From positions 1-64,000 of the forward strand of contig NZ_JABACJ020000001.1 in the NCBI RefSeq assembly GCF_012524165.2: a stretch of DNA of 64,000 nt. Reading direction: 5' to 3'. This document shows positions 35,477-44,387 of the stretch, one piece after another. This stretch comes from Faecalicatena faecalis (lineage in GTDB: Bacteria; Bacillota; Clostridia; Lachnospirales; Lachnospiraceae). The position numbers and the translations under genes are program-made. The notes beneath the pieces are model-generated. The model did not search any database and was not told the DNA's origin. It saw only the letters and a list, made by a program, of their open reading frames with translations. How positions within the stretch are numbered: position 1 is the first letter of the stretch; each line of letters starts with the position of its first letter.

Positions 35477-35626
35477 GTGCGCACAAGAATCACATTGGAA
35501 TGTACAGAATGCAAACATCGTAACTACAACATGACAAAGGATAAGAAAACACATCCTGAGCGCATGGAGACTAAGAAGTACTGTAAGTTCTGTAAATCAC
35601 ACACACTGCACAAAGAGACGAAATAG
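35477..35626 (+). CDS. rpmG: 50S ribosomal protein L33
   Basis: This 49-residue zinc-ribbon ribosomal protein starts with GTG at 35477 after a GAGGTGG site. The two metal-binding pairs CTEC and CKFC are visible, so it is the zinc-binding C+ form of L33. It is the first gene of the operon, with secE 22 bases downstream, the usual Firmicutes order. It lies on the large ribosomal subunit. Confidence 0.95.
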   Translation: MRTRITLECTECKHRNYNMTKDKKTHPERMETKKYCKFCKSHTLHKETK

Positions 35627-35648
35627 TCGTTGGAAGGAAGTGGATGTC

Positions 35649-35849
35649 ATGGGTGAGAAAACAGCCAAAACTCAGAAGAAGAGCTGGTTCAAAGGGCTTC
35701 AGGCAGAGTTTAAGAAAGTCATTTGGCCAGACAAGAAAACACTTGCAAAACAGACCACGGCAGTCGTTTCAGTTTCTGTATTATTAGGAGCACTGATCAC
35801 TGTGATCGATGCCATCTTAAAGTATGGAATTGATTTATTGGTTAAATAG
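35649..35849 (+). CDS. secE: Preprotein translocase subunit SecE
   Basis: This 66-residue single-span membrane protein stabilises the SecY channel. The conserved cytoplasmic segment ELKKVIWP-like motif reads EFKKVIWPDKKT near residue 20, followed by one hydrophobic span (about 38-60). I chose the ATG at 35649 because GGAAGGAAG lies 8 bases before it; a GTG at 35640 would add three codons. nusG follows after 25 bases. Confidence 0.94.
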   Translation: MGEKTAKTQKKSWFKGLQAEFKKVIWPDKKTLAKQTTAVVSVSVLLGALITVIDAILKYGIDLLVK

Positions 35850-35874
35850 TTAGCCGTAGCAGAAAGGTGATTTT

Positions 35875-36393
35875 ATGTCAGAGGCAAAATGGTACGTAGT
35901 TCATACCTATTCCGGGTATGAAAACAAGGTCAAAGCTAATATTGATAAGGCAATTGAGAACCGCCACCTGGAAGACCAGATCCTTGAAGTCAGAGTTCCG
36001 ATGCAGGAAGTGATTGAACTCAAGAATGGTGTCCAGAAAGCAAGTCAAAAAAAGATGTTCCCGGGATATGTCATGATTCATATGATCATGAATGATGACA
36101 CATGGTATGTAGTTCGTAATACCAGAGGTGTGACAGGATTTGTTGGTCCTGGATCAAAACCGGTACCGCTTGAGGAAGAGGAGATGGATAGACTTGGAAT
36201 CAAGCAGGAGAATGTCCTGGTAGACTTTGAGGTTGGTGACACCGTGACCGTATTAAGCGGAGCATGGGAAGGTACTGTTGGCGTCATCCAGTCATTGAAT
36301 GAGCAGAAACAGAGCCTGTCTATCAATGTAGAGCTTTTCGGGCGTGAGACGCCTGTAGAGCTTAGTTTCGCAGAAGTAAGAAAGATGGATTAA
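35875..36393 (+). CDS. nusG: Transcription termination/antitermination factor NusG
   Basis: This 172-residue protein has an NGN domain beginning AKWYVVHTYSGYENKVKANI, which binds the beta-prime clamp helices, and a C-terminal KOW domain (about 120-172) with FEVGDTVTVLSGAWEG. Length is normal. It connects RNA polymerase with ribosomes or Rho. It lies upstream of rplK, separated by a conserved hairpin leader. Confidence 0.96.
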   Translation: MSEAKWYVVHTYSGYENKVKANIDKAIENRHLEDQILEVRVPMQEVIELKNGVQKASQKKMFPGYVMIHMIMNDDTWYVVRNTRGVTGFVGPGSKPVPLEEEEMDRLGIKQENVLVDFEVGDTVTVLSGAWEGTVGVIQSLNEQKQSLSINVELFGRETPVELSFAEVRKMD

Positions 36394-36398
36394 AAACC

Positions 36399-36436
36399 GT
36401 GGGAGGGATTCATGTCCCGCCAATACCACAAGGAGG
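36399..36436 (+). promoter_or_regulatory. Hairpin leader before rplK (L1-type candidate)
   Basis: GTGG pairs with CCAC, and GGG pairs with CCC, around an internal loop with GA on one side and GCCAATA on the other. AAGGAGG (36430-36436) follows immediately. The same design occurs before rplA with a different apical loop, so it is probably a protein-binding site, with L1 as the best candidate. Confidence 0.6.
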
Positions 36437-36445
36437 TAATTAAAA

Positions 36446-36871
36446 ATGGCAAAAAAAGTAGAAGGTTATATCAAATTACAGATTCCAGCTGGTAAAGCTA
36501 CACCAGCACCACCGGTAGGTCCTGCACTTGGACAGCACGGTGTTAACATCGTTGAATTTACAAAGCAGTTCAACGCAAGAACAGCTGACCAGGGAGACCT
36601 GATCATTCCTGTTGTTATCACAGTATATAATGACAGAAGCTTCAGCTTCGTGACAAAGACACCACCGGCAGCAGTTCTGATTAAGAAAGCATGCAACATC
36701 AAATCTGGTTCAGGCGTTCCGAACAAGAACAAAGTTGCTAAGATCACAAGAGCTCAGGTAGAAGAAATCGCTAAGACAAAGATGCCAGACTTAAATGCTG
36801 CAACAGTAGAGGCAGCTATGAGCATGGTTGAAGGTACTTGCCGTTCTATGGGCGTTGTTGTTGAAGACTAA
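36446..36871 (+). CDS. rplK: 50S ribosomal protein L11
   Basis: This 141-residue protein of the GTPase-associated centre has the typical start [20 protein letters not shown] and [11 protein letters not shown] (residues about 26-36), followed by the C-terminal 23S-binding domain. The ATG at 36446 is 9 bases after AAGGAGG. It is co-transcribed with rplA. Confidence 0.97.
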   Translation: MAKKVEGYIKLQIPAGKATPAPPVGPALGQHGVNIVEFTKQFNARTADQGDLIIPVVITVYNDRSFSFVTKTPPAAVLIKKACNIKSGSGVPNKNKVAKITRAQVEEIAKTKMPDLNAATVEAAMSMVEGTCRSMGVVVED

Positions 36872-36886
36872 ACGAAGTTGAATAAA

Positions 36887-36923
36887 GTGGGAGGGGCTCG
36901 ATCCCGACAATACCACAAGGAGG
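36887..36923 (+). promoter_or_regulatory. Hairpin leader before rplA (second copy)
   Basis: GTGG-GA-GGG and CCC-GACAATA-CCAC repeat the architecture of the rplK leader. The stems and internal loop are conserved, while the apical loop differs (GCTCGAT here). AAGGAGG (36917-36923) follows directly. Confidence 0.6.
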
Positions 36924-36932
36924 TTATTTGAA

Positions 36933-37625
36933 ATGAAACGAGGAAAAAAATATATCGAAGCTGCAAAACTGATCGAGAGGGGTAACCTTTACGAGAAAGA
37001 AGAAGCAGTAGCATTAGTGAAAAAAGCAGCAGTAGCTAAATTTGACGAAACAATCGAAGCTCACATCAGAACAGGTTGTGACGGACGTCATGCAGATCAG
37101 CAGATTCGTGGTGCAGTTGTACTGCCTCATGGAACAGGTAAAAAGGTTCGTATCCTTGTATTTGCAAAAGATGCTAAAGCAGAAGAAGCAAAGGCAGCAG
37201 GAGCAGATTACGTAGGAGGAGACGAACTGATTCCGAAGATTCAGAATGAAGGATGGTTCGAATTCGACGTTGTTGTTGCTACACCTGATATGATGGGCGT
37301 TGTTGGACGTCTTGGACGTGTACTTGGACCAAAAGGTCTTATGCCGAACCCGAAGGCTGGTACAGTTACAATGGACGTAACAAAAGCAATCAACGACATC
37401 AAAGCTGGTAAGATTGAGTACAGATTGGACAAGACAAACATTATCCATGTGCCGATCGGTAAAGCATCCTTTACCGAAGAACAGTTAGCGGACAACTTCC
37501 AGACGCTTATCGATGCAATCATCAAAGCAAAACCGGCAGCTGTAAAGGGTCAGTACTTAAAGAGTGTTACACTGACATCTACAATGGGACCTGGTGTAAA
37601 AATCAACCCAATGAAGCTTGCTTAA
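36933..37625 (+). CDS. rplA: 50S ribosomal protein L1
   Basis: This 230-residue stalk protein has the L1 signature region around [21 protein letters not shown] (abbreviated: [16 protein letters not shown]) near residue 128. It binds 23S rRNA and commonly represses its own mRNA. In most bacteria rplJ follows directly; here two terminators and a 10 kb sugar operon intervene. Confidence 0.97.
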   Translation: MKRGKKYIEAAKLIERGNLYEKEEAVALVKKAAVAKFDETIEAHIRTGCDGRHADQQIRGAVVLPHGTGKKVRILVFAKDAKAEEAKAAGADYVGGDELIPKIQNEGWFEFDVVVATPDMMGVVGRLGRVLGPKGLMPNPKAGTVTMDVTKAINDIKAGKIEYRLDKTNIIHVPIGKASFTEEQLADNFQTLIDAIIKAKPAAVKGQYLKSVTLTSTMGPGVKINPMKLA

Positions 37626-37661
37626 TTTCAAATAAGAATTTGATGACATAGTGAGATAAAT

Positions 37662-37710
37662 AAAAGCCTTATGAGTCATGTTTTTAAAGCATGGCTCATA
37701 AGGCTTTTTA
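37662..37710 (+). terminator. Terminator after rplA (first)
   Basis: AAGCCTTATGAGTCATG pairs with CATGGCTCATAAGGCTT around TTTTTAAAG, then TTTTT follows. The stem is about 17 bases long and includes one wobble pair. It closes the rpmG-rplA operon. Confidence 0.92.
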
Positions 37711-37743
37711 TAATTTTAACTATATAGTTATAATAGAGTTTAG

Positions 37744-37777
37744 AAAAGACTGAACCAATTAGGTTGAGTCTTTTTTT
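37744..37777 (+). terminator. Second terminator-like hairpin
   Basis: AAAAGACTGAACC and GGTTGAGTCTTTTTTT form a near-perfect stem with a 5-base loop and seven or more T. Placed in tandem with the first terminator, it insulates the inserted operon from ribosomal-protein transcription. Confidence 0.8.
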
Positions 37778-37826
37778 GCTTTCGAAAAAATAATATTTAC
37801 ATAGATTCAGAATAAAATGAAAGTTA

Positions 37827-37882
37827 TTGACAAGCATATTACATTGTGATATGGTATAACCATAAAGGTTATAACGTTATAA
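37827..37882 (+). promoter_or_regulatory. Promoter and candidate GntR operator of the inserted sugar operon
   Basis: TTGACA (37827-37832), a 17-base spacer and TATGGT (37850-37855) with an upstream TG form a promoter. Overlapping and following it are ATAACC-ATAAA-GGTTAT (37856-37872) and the perfect 14-base palindrome TTATAACGTTATAA (37869-37882). They sit where a repressor would block initiation; the GntR protein encoded at the operon end is the natural candidate. Confidence 0.6.
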
Positions 37883-37934
37883 TAATAAAAGTCATGACAA
37901 AGAAACGAAAATTAAAATTAGGAAGGAGAAGTGT

Positions 37935-39026
37935 ATGAAAAGAAAAGCGGTTCGATCTATTATTGCTATAGGGTTGGTTGCAGTATTATTTTTATGTGGA
38001 TGTGGGCAAAGTGAAAAAGAAAAGAAAGAGGGTACAACTGAGAAAAAGACAGAAAAGACGGAAAAGGCTGTAAAGGCAGAAGATATTAAAATTGGATACA
38101 TAGTGAAATGCTTAAGCAATACATTTTGGCAGACTTATCAAGAAGGAGCGGAGGCAGCAGCGGAAGAACTGGGGGTCCAGGTTGATATAAGGGATGTTAA
38201 ATCAGAAGATGACTATGTTGGTCAATTAGATGTAGCGCGCGGAATGGTGAATCAGGATTATGATGCTATTGTTGCAGCATCAATAACAAATACAAATCTG
38301 ATCCCTGCTATTGCTGATGCAAATAAAAAAGGAATTCCATGGGTCGTAGTGAGTGAACTTCAAGATGAGGACGTTCTGAAAGAATATGATGCCAAAGTTA
38401 CTTGCAACTGTCGACTGAGTTTCCATGATGAGGGAGTTATAGCAGGAAAATATGTTGCGGAACAACTTGGAGGAGAAGGTGAAGTGGCTATTATTGAAGG
38501 GCTTACGGGAACTACTGCGACTAATGAAAGGATTGCAGGTTTCAAAGAAGCGTTAGAAGGTACGAATATCAAAATCGTTGCATCACAGCCGGCAGACTGG
38601 TTAAGAGAAGAGGCAAAAGACGTTACGCTCGGTATTCTTCAGGCAAATCCAGAGATAAAAGCGATTTATGCTTTGAATGATACAATGGCATTAGGCTGTG
38701 TGGCAGCGCTGAATCAAGCTGAAAAACTTCAGGATGTACTTGTAATTGGTGATGACGGTACAAATGAGGCCTATGAATCTATTCAAAATAAAGAAATGGC
38801 AGCTACGATCGACGGCGTTGCCTGGCAAATTGCATATTTTAGTGTACATGCAGCTGTAAAGGCTGTTGTGGAAGAAAAAGAAACTTTAGAAGATTATGAT
38901 TTAACACCTGGGTTAATTACAATTGATAACGTGTCGGAAGCAATGGAAGAAGCACCAAAACCTGTACAAGAAATGTTTGATATTAATAAAAATATTTATC
39001 TTCCAATTGAAGGTATTAAAGAATAG
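37935..39026 (+). CDS. Sugar ABC transporter substrate-binding lipoprotein (RbsB type)
   Basis: This 363-residue lipoprotein has a hydrophobic signal ending in LCGC (Cys about 23), a Lys/Glu/Thr linker, and a periplasmic-binding-protein type 1 domain (about 52-350) with KIGYIVKCLSNTFWQTYQEG and IKAIYALNDTMALG. It belongs to the ribose/galactose/inositol class, so the ligand is probably a pentose, hexose, polyol or related monosaccharide. It opens the operon inserted between rplA and rplJ. Confidence 0.92.
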   Translation: MKRKAVRSIIAIGLVAVLFLCGCGQSEKEKKEGTTEKKTEKTEKAVKAEDIKIGYIVKCLSNTFWQTYQEGAEAAAEELGVQVDIRDVKSEDDYVGQLDVARGMVNQDYDAIVAASITNTNLIPAIADANKKGIPWVVVSELQDEDVLKEYDAKVTCNCRLSFHDEGVIAGKYVAEQLGGEGEVAIIEGLTGTTATNERIAGFKEALEGTNIKIVASQPADWLREEAKDVTLGILQANPEIKAIYALNDTMALGCVAALNQAEKLQDVLVIGDDGTNEAYESIQNKEMAATIDGVAWQIAYFSVHAAVKAVVEEKETLEDYDLTPGLITIDNVSEAMEEAPKPVQEMFDINKNIYLPIEGIKE

Positions 39027-39082
39027 ACAGAGCGGGGGAGGCTTTATAGCCTCCCGAGATGAGATGACAGGAGGTGAAAATA

Positions 39083-40582
39083 TTGCAAGATGAGATCATG
39101 CTAAAGTTAGAACATGTTGTTAAGTCATTTCCAGGAGTAAAAGCAGTGGATGACGTGTCACTTGAGGTAAAAAAAGGCGAGATACATGCATTGTTAGGAC
39201 ATAATGGTGCAGGAAAGTCAACATTGGTTAAGATTATATCTGGTGCCTATGTGAAAGACTCGGGCACTGTTACGTTGGACTCAGAAGAGATCAATCTGAC
39301 ATCCCCACAGGCTGGCATCAAAAAAGGAATAGGTATGGTGTATCAAGAACTTGATTTAATACCTGACTTAAGTGGAGACGAGAATATCTTTTTGGGGCAA
39401 AATAAGTTTCGGAATAGATTTGGTTTGATTGATGCACAGAGTAGAAGACGGGAAGCAGAACGAATCATTCAGAATTTTGATATTGATATTGATTTAAGCC
39501 TGCCGGTTAGGAAGTTGGGGGTATCTAAGCAGCAGGTTATAGCTATAGCCAAGGCAATTAGCAGGGAGGCTAAAGTTGTAATATTTGATGAGCCGACTGC
39601 TGCATTAAACAATGCAGAGGCAGAATGTCTATTTGGCATTATGAAAAAATTGGCAGGACAAGGTGTTTCGATTATTTGGATAACACACCGGTTAGATGAA
39701 ATTTTTGAAACGGCAGATCGAGTTACGTTAATGCGGGAAGGGAAATGGATTACGACAAAGGAAATAGGACAGATTACAATGAAAGAGATTGTAACAGAAC
39801 TTACAGGGGTGACGGAAGAAGAACAAATTTCAACCGTAAATATAAGTAATAAGACGGATGAAAAGTTGATTTCTTGTCAGAACATTTCTGCTCAGAAGCT
39901 ATTTCAAAATATTTCATTTGATTTGTATCGAGGAGAGGTGCTGGGAATTACGGGACTGATAGGGTGTGGCTCAACGGAGATAGCGAAAGCTCTTTTCGCA
40001 GTGAATAAGCTGAGTGGAGGGGAAATTTATATTAAGGGCAAAAAGATAGAACATTTTACTCCGAAAACTGCTGCTCAGAAAGGGATTGCCTATATTTCAG
40101 AGGATCGGAAAATGGAGGGATTGAACCTTAAGGGCAGTGTTCAAAATAATATTGTATTAACAATGAGCAAAGAATGGTCTAAATTGGGCTTTCTGAATCA
40201 AAAAAAAGAAAAGGAAAGCGCAAAAGAGATGGTTGAGACACTTGATATAAGAATATCAGACCTAAGTCAGACTGTTAATACATTAAGCGGAGGAAATCAG
40301 CAAAAAATTGTATTGGCAAAATGGCTATTAAAAAATGCGGAAGTCTTTGTTATGTGTGAACCAACCCGGGGGATTGATATTGGAGCAAAAAGAGAGATAC
40401 ATAAAATTATCAGGCAATTGGCAAAAGAAGGGAAAGCAGTACTGGTCGTATCCTCGGAAGTAGAAGAAATAATTGATACATGTGACCGTGTTATTATTTT
40501 ATATGATGGAAGAGTGAAAGGAGAGCTGCTCTCAAAGGATTGTGCCAAAAAGAAGATGTTGGATACGATGTATGGAATCTGA
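39083..40582 (+). CDS. Sugar ABC transporter, duplicated ATP-binding protein (RbsA type)
   Basis: This protein of about 499 residues has two ABC domains. The first has Walker A GHNGAGKST (about 40) and VVIFDEPTAALNN; the second has a variant Walker A GLIGCGSTE and LSGGNQQK with CEPTRGIDIG. I place the start at TTG 39083, 8 bases after AGGAGG; an ATG at 39098 is also possible. The permease gene begins just after, overlapping or abutting the stop. Confidence 0.92.
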   Translation: MQDEIMLKLEHVVKSFPGVKAVDDVSLEVKKGEIHALLGHNGAGKSTLVKIISGAYVKDSGTVTLDSEEINLTSPQAGIKKGIGMVYQELDLIPDLSGDENIFLGQNKFRNRFGLIDAQSRRREAERIIQNFDIDIDLSLPVRKLGVSKQQVIAIAKAISREAKVVIFDEPTAALNNAEAECLFGIMKKLAGQGVSIIWITHRLDEIFETADRVTLMREGKWITTKEIGQITMKEIVTELTGVTEEEQISTVNISNKTDEKLISCQNISAQKLFQNISFDLYRGEVLGITGLIGCGSTEIAKALFAVNKLSGGEIYIKGKKIEHFTPKTAAQKGIAYISEDRKMEGLNLKGSVQNNIVLTMSKEWSKLGFLNQKKEKESAKEMVETLDIRISDLSQTVNTLSGGNQQKIVLAKWLLKNAEVFVMCEPTRGIDIGAKREIHKIIRQLAKEGKAVLVVSSEVEEIIDTCDRVIILYDGRVKGELLSKDCAKKKMLDTMYGI

Positions 40583-40616
40583 GAGAAAGGATGTTAAGAG
40601 AAAGGGATGCTCGTGT

Positions 40617-41564
40617 ATGGATATAATGAAAGGGAAATTGGGGAAGATTAAGGCAAGAAATTTTTTGCTCGTAGGATTCATAGCTGTTTTATGGGGGATT
40701 TTAACGTTTCTATCTCCTCATTTTATTAAAATTAGTAATATTTTGCTACTATTGCAGCAATCATCAATTGTGATGATTGCAGGAATAGGGATGACTTTTG
40801 CAATATTGACCAGCGGAATTGATTTGTCGATTGGATCAGTGGCTGCCTTATCCAGTGTTATGGTTGGAATTGCCATTACAAAGTGGGAGATACCGGTATT
40901 TTTAGCATTACTCATCGGCATGTTGACAGGAACATTGTTTGGAATGCTGAATGGTATTTTGATAAGTTATTTTAGGCTGCAGCCCATGATCTGTACATTG
41001 GGCATCATGAGCATAGCGAGAGGTCTCACCTATATATTGACCTCAGGGCGTTCAGTTTTTGTGACAGACTCATTATTAATTAAGATTGGAAATGGACGTA
41101 TTTTGGGGATTCCTATTATTACACTTATTGCTTTGTTTATGTTTGCTGTTGGTTATATCATTTTGAATTATACTTTTCTGGGAAGGTGTGTTTATTGCTT
41201 GGGTGGGAATGAAGAGGCGACAAGACTTTCAGGAATCGATACAAGGAAAATGAAGACAATAACGTATTCAATATGTGGATTCTGTGCAGCAATTGTAGGG
41301 GTACTTTACGTTTGTACATTGGGGGCAAGTGAGCCAACTGTGGGTCAAGGGTTGGAACTTAATGCTACAGCTGTAACAGCAATTGGCGGAACAAGCCTTC
41401 TGGGAGGGGTTGGTTCATTAGTAGGAACGGTATTTGGTGCAGTTCTTATAGGGACAATAAATAATGGTTTATCCATACTAAATATAGTTTCTTATTACCA
41501 GCAGTTGCTTTTAGGAGTGGTAATAATACTAGCTGTTTTACTTGAACAATTTAAGAAAAAGTAG
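40617..41564 (+). CDS. Sugar ABC transporter permease (RbsC type)
   Basis: This protein of about 315 residues has eight to ten membrane segments and the RbsC-family signature ILTSGIDLSIGSVAALS near residue 66, with GGTSLLGGVGSLVGT in the C-terminal half. The frame is open from 40542; the start is uncertain among ATGs at 40572, 40617 and 40626, and 40617 has the purine-rich AAAGGGA upstream. It completes the importer. Confidence 0.88.
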   Translation: MDIMKGKLGKIKARNFLLVGFIAVLWGILTFLSPHFIKISNILLLLQQSSIVMIAGIGMTFAILTSGIDLSIGSVAALSSVMVGIAITKWEIPVFLALLIGMLTGTLFGMLNGILISYFRLQPMICTLGIMSIARGLTYILTSGRSVFVTDSLLIKIGNGRILGIPIITLIALFMFAVGYIILNYTFLGRCVYCLGGNEEATRLSGIDTRKMKTITYSICGFCAAIVGVLYVCTLGASEPTVGQGLELNATAVTAIGGTSLLGGVGSLVGTVFGAVLIGTINNGLSILNIVSYYQQLLLGVVIILAVLLEQFKKK

Positions 41565-41628
41565 AGAGTAATGTCAAGTTTAAAAGAAACAAAATTAAAA
41601 AAGTATATATGGCATAGGAGGAAATGGA

Positions 41629-42633
41629 ATGAATGAATTAAAATTAGGTATGATTGGTTGTGGAGTTCACGCGAAAGCAAATATTTTTTCAACCTTGCAC
41701 ATGCTAGGATACCAGATGCAGGCAGTTTGTGCGAGACATCGTGAACGGGCATTGGAGGCCGCAGAACGATTTGATATTCCAAATGCGTATGGAAGCTATC
41801 AAGAAATGTTAAATAAAGAAGAATTGGATGTAGCTTTTGTTATAACAGAAGCCTCAAGTCAAGCAGAAATTGTAAAAGAGTGTTTAAAAAAGGGCCTGCA
41901 TGTATTTGTTGAGAAACCTCTTGGAATGAATAAACAGGAGGCACAAGAAGTTGCCGAGCTGGCTAAAATAGTACAGAAAAAAGTCATGGTAGGTTTTATG
42001 AAACGGTTTTCGCCATCATATCAGAATTTGAAGCAGATTATGAATAACAGAGATGAGTTCGGCACACCACTTTCGTTTATGGGGATGTTTGCAATTACAT
42101 CTGGCAGACCTGGCTGGGATAATAATGTGTACACAAAGGTTGGTGGAATTCATTATGTAGATTTAATGCGAGATCTGTTTGGAGAATTGAAAGACATCCA
42201 TGGATATACAAACAGTGTTGACGTGGAAGTGGATAATGTGTTTACAATGCGTTTCGACAGTGGAGTGATTGGAAGTATGTTTTTTGGGGGAATACCGGCG
42301 TGGAAAAGACATTGGGAAGAAATTTGTGTGACTGGCACAAAAGGTTTTGTTAAAGTCGATAACATGATGAGTGTTCGATATCATTTTGATAGACCCGTTG
42401 AAACAATAGGGGCACGCTGGAAGACGTTAGATGAAGCTGATGTTGTCCTTTCACCAGTTAATACTTCTAGTTCGGGAGGATGGCGTGATTTATATTTGAA
42501 CGGATATGTTGGCGAATTGGAGCATTTTTTCGATTGTATCAGGAATGATAAAACACCTGTATGTGATGCAGAAGACAACGTAAAAACAATGGCCTTATGT
42601 GATGAAATAGTAGGGTGTCTAAAGGGAAACTAG
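41629..42633 (+). CDS. Gfo/Idh/MocA family dehydrogenase
   Basis: This 334-residue NAD(P)-dependent enzyme has a Rossmann motif GMIGCGVHAKAN, catalytic EKPLG near residue 98 and GGIHYVDLMRDLFG near 168, whose His and Asp fit the usual HxxxD-type catalytic set. It likely oxidises the imported sugar or polyol at a ring carbon, as inositol dehydrogenases do. The kinase gene follows after only 6 bases. Confidence 0.88.
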   Translation: MNELKLGMIGCGVHAKANIFSTLHMLGYQMQAVCARHRERALEAAERFDIPNAYGSYQEMLNKEELDVAFVITEASSQAEIVKECLKKGLHVFVEKPLGMNKQEAQEVAELAKIVQKKVMVGFMKRFSPSYQNLKQIMNNRDEFGTPLSFMGMFAITSGRPGWDNNVYTKVGGIHYVDLMRDLFGELKDIHGYTNSVDVEVDNVFTMRFDSGVIGSMFFGGIPAWKRHWEEICVTGTKGFVKVDNMMSVRYHFDRPVETIGARWKTLDEADVVLSPVNTSSSGGWRDLYLNGYVGELEHFFDCIRNDKTPVCDAEDNVKTMALCDEIVGCLKGN

Positions 42634-42639
42634 ATTCCT

Positions 42640-43569
42640 ATGTATAAGAGTAAAAAAATAGGCGTGATAGGAAGTATTGCGTTGGATAACATATATAATG
42701 CGGAATCATTACCCAAAAAAGGAGAGCGTGTTTTTGGCAATTGGCTTGGAAGTTGTATTGGAGGTATGGCAGCTAATCAGGCTGTTGAAGCGGCCCGCTA
42801 TAGTGCAGAGGTATACATATTAGGTTCTGTGGGGAATGATGAGGTGGGTCAAAGAATGTTGAGCTATTTTGAACAGAAGGGGTGTAATGTCGATTTATTA
42901 ATAAAAAACCCAAATGTGCCTACTGGTCAGACATATATGTTCCTAGTTGATGGAAACAAAGATTATTTTAGTATTGTAAGTCTTGGTGCAAATAAGGTGG
43001 ATTTGTCAGATGGAATAATAGATGGATTAAAGGGATTAGATGCAATCTTAATTTCACTGGAGATAAACCTTAATACTGTAAAAACAGTAATGGCGTATGC
43101 AAAAGAACATGGTATTTATATTTATCTATGTCCGTCGCCAGCAGAAAATAGTCTTCCTGAGTTGATAAATCAGGCAGATGCAATAATTGTAAATCGGCGG
43201 GAGGCACAGATGCTTCTTGGAATATATGGAAATACTTTGGAAGAAATAAAAAAGGAATTACTGCAGGTGGAAATTGGACGATGCAACATGCTTTTGATTT
43301 CTCTTGGAGAGGAAGGCGCTATACTGAAGGATGCAGATCAGGTTTATTACGCAGAAGGAATGAAGGTGGAAGTGATAGATTCAGTAGGAGCTGGTGATGC
43401 ATTTACAGGAGCTTTTGTTACAAATCATGAGTTGGGGATGGATAGTTATAAAGCATTATGCTATGGATGTATTGCTGGAGGTCTTACGGTCTCTAATGTG
43501 GGGGCCCAGTCGTCAAATCATACAGCTGCAATAGTAGAAGAGATATACCAGGGATGTTACAGAAAATAA
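42640..43569 (+). CDS. PfkB family carbohydrate kinase (ribokinase-like)
   Basis: This 309-residue kinase has the N-terminal PfkB element GGMAANQAVEAAR (about 43, compare ribokinase GGKGANQA) and the ATP/catalytic signature DSVGAGDAFTGAF near 246, with catalytic Asp in GAGD. Family members phosphorylate ribose, fructose, 2-keto-gluconate or nucleosides. Because the operon also encodes an IMP dehydrogenase, a nucleoside substrate is possible, but a sugar is the default. Confidence 0.9.
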   Translation: MYKSKKIGVIGSIALDNIYNAESLPKKGERVFGNWLGSCIGGMAANQAVEAARYSAEVYILGSVGNDEVGQRMLSYFEQKGCNVDLLIKNPNVPTGQTYMFLVDGNKDYFSIVSLGANKVDLSDGIIDGLKGLDAILISLEINLNTVKTVMAYAKEHGIYIYLCPSPAENSLPELINQADAIIVNRREAQMLLGIYGNTLEEIKKELLQVEIGRCNMLLISLGEEGAILKDADQVYYAEGMKVEVIDSVGAGDAFTGAFVTNHELGMDSYKALCYGCIAGGLTVSNVGAQSSNHTAAIVEEIYQGCYRK

Positions 43570-43601
43570 AAAGATAAAATAGGATTGGAAAGGAAGATAC
43601 G

Positions 43602-44387
43602 ATGATAAAGATAGGATGTATTTCTTGGTCGCATAGAAATGACTTTAGTAAAGGGGCAATGGATGTCTTTACGTGGATGGAACATTGTAAACAGGAGTGC
43701 AGACTTGATGGAGCAGAGATTTGGAACAACCATTTTGAAAGTCTGGAGGAAGATTATCTGCAAAAAATCAAGAAGAAATCAGAAGAATTAGGGTTACCAG
43801 TCTATTCTGTTGCCACGAAATGTATTTTTGGCGGTTTTAGCGATGAGGAGATTAAGAAAGCTAAGGATACAATGCGTGAATGGCTGAAAATAACGGATTA
43901 TCTTGGGGCATCTATAATGAGGATTTCGATAGGGGGAGAAGGATTACGAGATGAGAAAAGGCAGGAGAAAGTATTTTTAAGTCTAAGTGAGGTGATACAG
44001 GAAGGGAAGTATCCGCATATTACAGTGGGAATTGAAAATCAGGAACCTGGAGTAGTTCAGAATGTATCAGATGTAAAGAAAATGAAGGCAGTTAGCGGCG
44101 GGCTTCTTAAAGTTGTTTTAGATAATGGAAGCTTCATTAAAAAAGGAGACTCCTATGGATTTATGGAGGAGGTTCTTCTTGATGCAGCTGTTGTACATGT
44201 GAAGTTTTTTGATATAAATGAAGATGGGAGTGATAAGATTTTAGATTATGCTAAGATTAAAGACATTTTAAAAAGTAAAGGTTACGATGGATATGTATCT
44301 ATTGAATATGATAGTAATGAACCAGCTGTCAGAGATGTGCCTAAAATTGCTTCATATTTAAGAAAGGTGTTATTGGAGGTGGAATAG
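43602..44387 (+). CDS. TIM-barrel sugar phosphate isomerase/epimerase family protein
   Basis: This 261-residue AP-endonuclease-2-like TIM barrel has candidate metal ligands Glu in GIENQ, Asp in VVLDNG, His in VVHVKFFD and Glu in VSIEYD, spaced as in xylose-isomerase-like epimerases. It would interconvert a keto-sugar or polyol-derived intermediate. It overlaps or abuts the next gene and belongs to the same transcript as the dehydrogenase and kinase. Confidence 0.85.
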   Translation: MIKIGCISWSHRNDFSKGAMDVFTWMEHCKQECRLDGAEIWNNHFESLEEDYLQKIKKKSEELGLPVYSVATKCIFGGFSDEEIKKAKDTMREWLKITDYLGASIMRISIGGEGLRDEKRQEKVFLSLSEVIQEGKYPHITVGIENQEPGVVQNVSDVKKMKAVSGGLLKVVLDNGSFIKKGDSYGFMEEVLLDAAVVHVKFFDINEDGSDKILDYAKIKDILKSKGYDGYVSIEYDSNEPAVRDVPKIASYLRKVLLEVE

